Below, one piece after another: positions 21,766 to 24,065 of a stretch of 24,065 bases of DNA. The notes below the pieces were generated by a model. That model did no database searches and was not told the DNA's origin. It was given only the letters and a program-made list of their open reading frames with translations. The stretch comes from CAYQNU01 sp964419055 (lineage in GTDB: Bacteria; Bacteroidota; Bacteroidia; Flavobacteriales_D; Parvicellaceae), in assembly GCA_964419055.1 (NCBI GenBank), contig CAYQNU010000034.1:1-24065 (forward strand), in the 5' to 3' direction. Within the stretch, counting starts at the first letter, position 1. Every line of letters starts with the position of its first letter. The translations under genes were made by a program, and so were the position numbers.

Positions 21766-22914
21766 TTATTTTGGCAATAAATCCACTAATTCCAAAATAT
21801 TGAAAAAGGGACCTTTCTTTATATGACTTAAAACTATAATAGTTTGTTGGTGCTCAGGAACTCTAATAAAATAGGTTCTATTACCCTCCCACCATCCGGT
21901 ATGATATACAATTTTACCCTTTATTGAATCGTTCATAAGCCTAAATCCATAACCATAATTTTGTCCATTATTTTGAGTTTCGTTATGCTCGTTCACAGCC
22001 AGTTTCATGGTCTCTTTTTTTAAGAGTAATCCGTTTTGATATAGGGCTTGATCAAATTTTAACATATCCCCAACATTAGAATATACACCCTTATCTCCTA
22101 CAACTCCATTTAGATAAATATCACCAGCAGGATTAAAATTCCAATGATAGCCAACTGTAGGAATTTTTAATTGATCTTTATTGTCACGTGAGTAAACTAC
22201 GGTATGCGTCATTCCTGCTTTTTCAAAAATGTTCGATTTCAAATACTGACCAAAACTTTGTCCTGTAACGTTTTCAACAATGGATGCCAATAATAAATAA
22301 TTCGTATTGCAATAATAATGAGTGTGGTTGGGTGGGTAATTTACTATGGGTAAATTTTTAGCCATAATTTCAATAACTTGTTTATTGCTAATCGTAATAT
22401 TTTTATCGGGCCAAATGGAATCTGGAGAATCACAAAAGTGGGTATATTGACTTAAACCACTACGGTGAGTTAACAATTGATGAATAGTTATGCTATCATA
22501 AGGGAAATTAGGTATATAAGAACGAACATCATCATCGAGTTTCAATTTGCCTTTTTCATATAATTGTAAAATAGCTACTGCGGTAAAAGGTTTGGAGGCC
22601 GATGCAAGTTGAAAAGTATGGTCAATGGTCAATGTATCTTTTGTAGTTAGATTTGCATATCCATAAGCGTTTTGAAAAATGATTCGTCCTCTTTCAGCAA
22701 ATAATACTGTCCCATAAAAGGTGCCATTATTATGTCGATTCAAAAAAAACGTATCTAAAGGATACTTTAATGGAGCATAAAGACTATCAAAATATTCTGT
22801 GCTATCTGGCACCGGTTCTTCTATTATTGGAGTTTTATTAGTTGTTATGTTTTCATTTTGACATGAAACAACTATAACAAGTATAAAAAATAGAACTATT
22901 TGAAAAAGTTTCAT
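21766..22914 (-). CDS. Serine hydrolase (class C beta-lactamase-like) lipoprotein
   Basis: This is a 382-residue envelope enzyme of the beta-lactamase/penicillin-binding-protein-like serine hydrolase family. The lipoprotein signal MKLFQIVLFFILVIVVSC gives a lipidated Cys18. The active-site motifs are SxxK (Ser105-Ala-Ser-Lys108 in LASASKPFTAVAIL), YxN (Tyr201-Cys-Asn203) and HTG (338-340 in VYHTGWWEGN), the usual triad of the estB/AmpC-like group. Surrounding features (VAILQLYEKGKLKLDDDVRSYIPNFPY, ITIHQLLTHRSGL) are diagnostic of the family. Most members are esterases or peptidases rather than true beta-lactamases, so resistance should not be assumed. The frame extends to a TTG at 22986, but the lipoprotein signal fixes the ATG at 22914. 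Confidence 0.93.
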   Translation of the reverse strand: MKLFQIVLFFILVIVVSCQNENITTNKTPIIEEPVPDSTEYFDSLYAPLKYPLDTFFLNRHNNGTFYGTVLFAERGRIIFQNAYGYANLTTKDTLTIDHTFQLASASKPFTAVAILQLYEKGKLKLDDDVRSYIPNFPYDSITIHQLLTHRSGLSQYTHFCDSPDSIWPDKNITISNKQVIEIMAKNLPIVNYPPNHTHYYCNTNYLLLASIVENVTGQSFGQYLKSNIFEKAGMTHTVVYSRDNKDQLKIPTVGYHWNFNPAGDIYLNGVVGDKGVYSNVGDMLKFDQALYQNGLLLKKETMKLAVNEHNETQNNGQNYGYGFRLMNDSIKGKIVYHTGWWEGNRTYFIRVPEHQQTIIVLSHIKKGPFFNILELVDLLPK

Positions 22915-23005
22915 AATCGTTGGAAAAGTAAAAGGTGATACCAAAAGTTGTAGTGTAAAGAAAGAATAGGATATTCTAATTTGCAAGAATTCCCAAACAT
23001 GTTCG

Positions 23006-23013
23006 CAAAGTTA
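23006..23013 (-). promoter_or_regulatory. Putative -7 promoter element of the serine hydrolase gene
   Basis: On the minus strand this reads TAACTTTG (TAnnTTTG), 91 bases upstream of the ATG, giving a leader of about 85 bases. Its distance makes it less sure than the other boxes. Confidence 0.42.
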
Positions 23014-23140
23014 TGAAAATATAAAAAACAACGTCCATGTCTTGTCTTTTTGGATGACCACATCTTAAACCATTAGTGTGATTTCGATAAATCAAATCAA
23101 TTTCTTAACTAGAGATGTTTAAATATATCTTATCGTTTTT

Positions 23141-23273
23141 CAGCTATACGCAGGCAGGGATTTTAACCACTGAACTTCCTACGAAGAACTGAACTGCAAA
23201 TATAGCACTTTTCTGTCCTACGAAGCACGAATTGAAAATCAGCGAAGCTAAACCCCTGCTTGCTTATAGGTGA
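23141..23273. repeat. Inverted-repeat element with internal direct repeats
   Basis: The left arm begins GCTATACGCAGGCAGGG (about 23142-23158) and continues with ATTTT. It is matched by the reverse complement of the right arm, which includes AAACCCCTGCTTGCTTATAG (about 23250-23269), with about 19 of 23 positions identical. Between the arms the sequence TCCTACGAAG occurs twice (23177-23186 and 23216-23225), 39 bases apart. No ORF is present. It is a candidate dispersed intergenic repeat or miniature element. Confidence 0.58.
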
Positions 23274-23429
23274 TGTTATAAGCTGGCCTTCTTATCTGTC
23301 GAGGTTGTAAAGTCCTTGTCCGCTGTGAGTTTCGCTGTCATTGTCGAGTTGCGAATGGGTCTGTTTGTGTCGGCTGAAGGTAGCGGCTTTAAAAATTTTA
23401 GAAGGGAAGGAAATTTAAAAAAATAATTT

Positions 23430-23603
23430 TTACTCACTTTATTATTTGACTTTTATTGGTGTTCGTGAATGCTTTGCATTTCTTTGGGTGGTAAAGGTGT
23501 AAGCTCTTTTGCAATTTTTGGTCTGTGCGTTGGCTTGTGCGAAACGAAGTTCACGAACACTATAAATAAGCAATAGTGAGTAATTGCAAATGTGCTTACA
23601 CCT
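23430..23603. repeat. Compound inverted repeats next to the efflux gene stop
   Basis: Three arm pairs are visible. TTACTCACT (23430-23438) pairs with AGTGAGTAA (23575-23583). GTGTTCGTGAA (23459-23469) pairs perfectly with TTCACGAACAC (23550-23560). The 22-base arm at 23495-23516 (starting AGGTGTAAGC, ending TTTGCAATT) pairs with 23582-23603 at 20 of 22 positions. The first two pairs nest. The third crosses them, because its left arm is in their loop and its right arm is outside. The third pair ends ten bases past the efflux gene stop codon, on its downstream side. Confidence 0.68.
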
Positions 23604-23612
23604 GTGTGATGG

Positions 23613-24065
23613 CTATTTTCTTCTGTTAAGCTTTTCTTTCGCTGTGTCCACTAAATAATAGACCATAGGCACTAAAAACACAGTCAAAATTAAAGATGAT
23701 AGAAGTCCGCCAATGATTACCCAAGCAAGTCCGTTTTTCCATTCTGCTGCTGTTCCTGTTGCCATTGCAATAGGAAGCATACCTACAACCATTGAAAGAG
23801 TTGTCATTAGGATTGGTCGCATACGACCTTTTCCTGCAATGATTAAGGCTTCTTTAAAATGTTTACCTTCTGCTTTTAATTGATTGGTAAAATCGACAAT
23901 TAGAATAGCGTTTTTTACCACTAAGCCCATTAGCATAATTAAACCCAATAAGGCGAATAAACTCAAATTGCTTAACGACAAATTCAATGCGAAAAACGCC
24001 CCAATTGCTGCAACTGGTATAGAAAACAACACTACAAATGGATAAACAAAACTGTCATACAGTGC
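23613..24065 (-). CDS. RND efflux transporter permease, C-terminal part (gene runs off the window)
   Basis: These are the last 150 residues of an inner-membrane RND pump subunit of the HAE1/AcrB-like group. It would work with a periplasmic adaptor and an outer-membrane channel to export drugs or other amphiphiles by proton antiport. The segment opens with ALYDSFVYPFVVLFSIPVAAIGAFFAL, the typical start of the TM8-9 region. It includes LMGLVVKNAILIVDFTNQLKAEGK, then EALIIAGKGRMRPILMTTLSMVVGMLPIAMATG, a loop with GTAAEWKNGLAWVIIGGLLSS and a last helix TVFLVPMVYYLV followed by a basic tail. The frame is open to the window edge, so the 5' part lies beyond it. The substrate class cannot be told from this part. 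Confidence 0.95.
   Translation of the reverse strand, partial: ALYDSFVYPFVVLFSIPVAAIGAFFALNLSLSNLSLFALLGLIMLMGLVVKNAILIVDFTNQLKAEGKHFKEALIIAGKGRMRPILMTTLSMVVGMLPIAMATGTAAEWKNGLAWVIIGGLLSSLILTVFLVPMVYYLVDTAKEKLNRRK

Larger units (their letters stand above)
22915..23612. other. Long non-coding interval with repeat structures
   Basis: This interval of about 700 bases between the serine hydrolase start and the RND gene stop has no convincing coding sequence. The first 220 bases are ordinary AT-rich upstream DNA with a promoter box. From about 23140 the composition changes: GC rises and the plus strand becomes G+T-rich (notably 23290-23400 and 23459-23545). Two separate inverted-repeat structures lie here. 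The region may be a junction between the core chromosome and acquired DNA carrying the efflux pump. Confidence 0.6.

Noticed and set aside
21766..22914. Beta-lactam resistance determinant
   Set aside because: The SxxK, YxN and HTG motifs place it in the broad serine hydrolase family, most members of which are not beta-lactamases. The sequence alone does not support resistance.
23141..23290. Possible integron attC site, suggested by paired arms and a GTTAT-like end
   Set aside because: The ends do not fit the RYYYAAC / GTTRRRY core pattern of attC, the arms are of near-equal simple pairing without the extrahelical bases expected, and there is no cassette-like ORF or integrase.

Overview
The window looks like a chromosomal segment of a Bacteroidota bacterium, probably of the order Flavobacteriales. 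It is AT-rich, with lysine/asparagine-rich proteins. Most transcription units are preceded by the Bacteroidota -7 promoter motif TAnnTTTG, and Shine-Dalgarno sites are not evident. Several families are typical of the phylum: DUF6427- and DUF6341-like proteins, a type IX secretion (T9SS) sorting domain, a YwqK/MORN-variant protein, a TPR plus SpoIIE-type phosphatase transducer, and a CrtD-like carotenoid desaturase. No rRNA, tRNA or CRISPR array was seen, and no intact insertion sequence or phage gene.

Layout. 0.1-2.2 kb: purQ, a DUF6427-like membrane protein and a divergent small DUF6341-like membrane protein. 2.2-3.7 kb: carotenoid desaturase. 3.8-5.2 kb: two tandem secreted FKBP prolyl isomerases with their own promoter and terminator. 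5.2-7.5 kb: an ECF sigma factor translationally coupled to a membrane anti-sigma/TPR protein, then a small unknown secreted protein. 7.6-8.5 kb: sufE followed by a PaaD-type gene. 8.6-10.1 kb: a SAM methyltransferase and a divergent membrane-anchored YceI protein. 10.1-12.9 kb: three envelope or secreted proteins. 13.0-15.1 kb: a phenylacetate-pathway-like enoyl-CoA hydratase and a T9SS-secreted alpha/beta hydrolase. 15.1-15.5 kb: a non-coding element with long terminal inverted repeats (MITE candidate). 15.5-16.8 kb: two small membrane proteins and thiE. 16.8-18.1 kb: ruvB and a lysine-rich exported protein. 18.2-21.6 kb: a degenerate Rieske-like lipoprotein, an outer-membrane-type protein and the TPR/phosphatase transducer. 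21.8-22.9 kb: a serine beta-lactamase-like lipoprotein. 22.9-23.6 kb: non-coding DNA rich in inverted repeats. 23.6 kb to the end: the 3' part of an RND efflux pump gene.

Most coding sequence is housekeeping or envelope biology. The less ordinary content is at the DNA level. (1) A 48-bp GC-rich palindrome sits in frame inside the phosphatase domain of the TPR transducer. (2) A 268-bp element with about 33-bp terminal inverted repeats and no ORF lies at 15172-15439. (3) Two unrelated inverted-repeat structures lie next to the efflux gene, one of them with mutually exclusive pairings. (4) Several genes appear to have almost no 5' leader. I did not find a convincing new multi-gene system. The repeat elements are the best leads.
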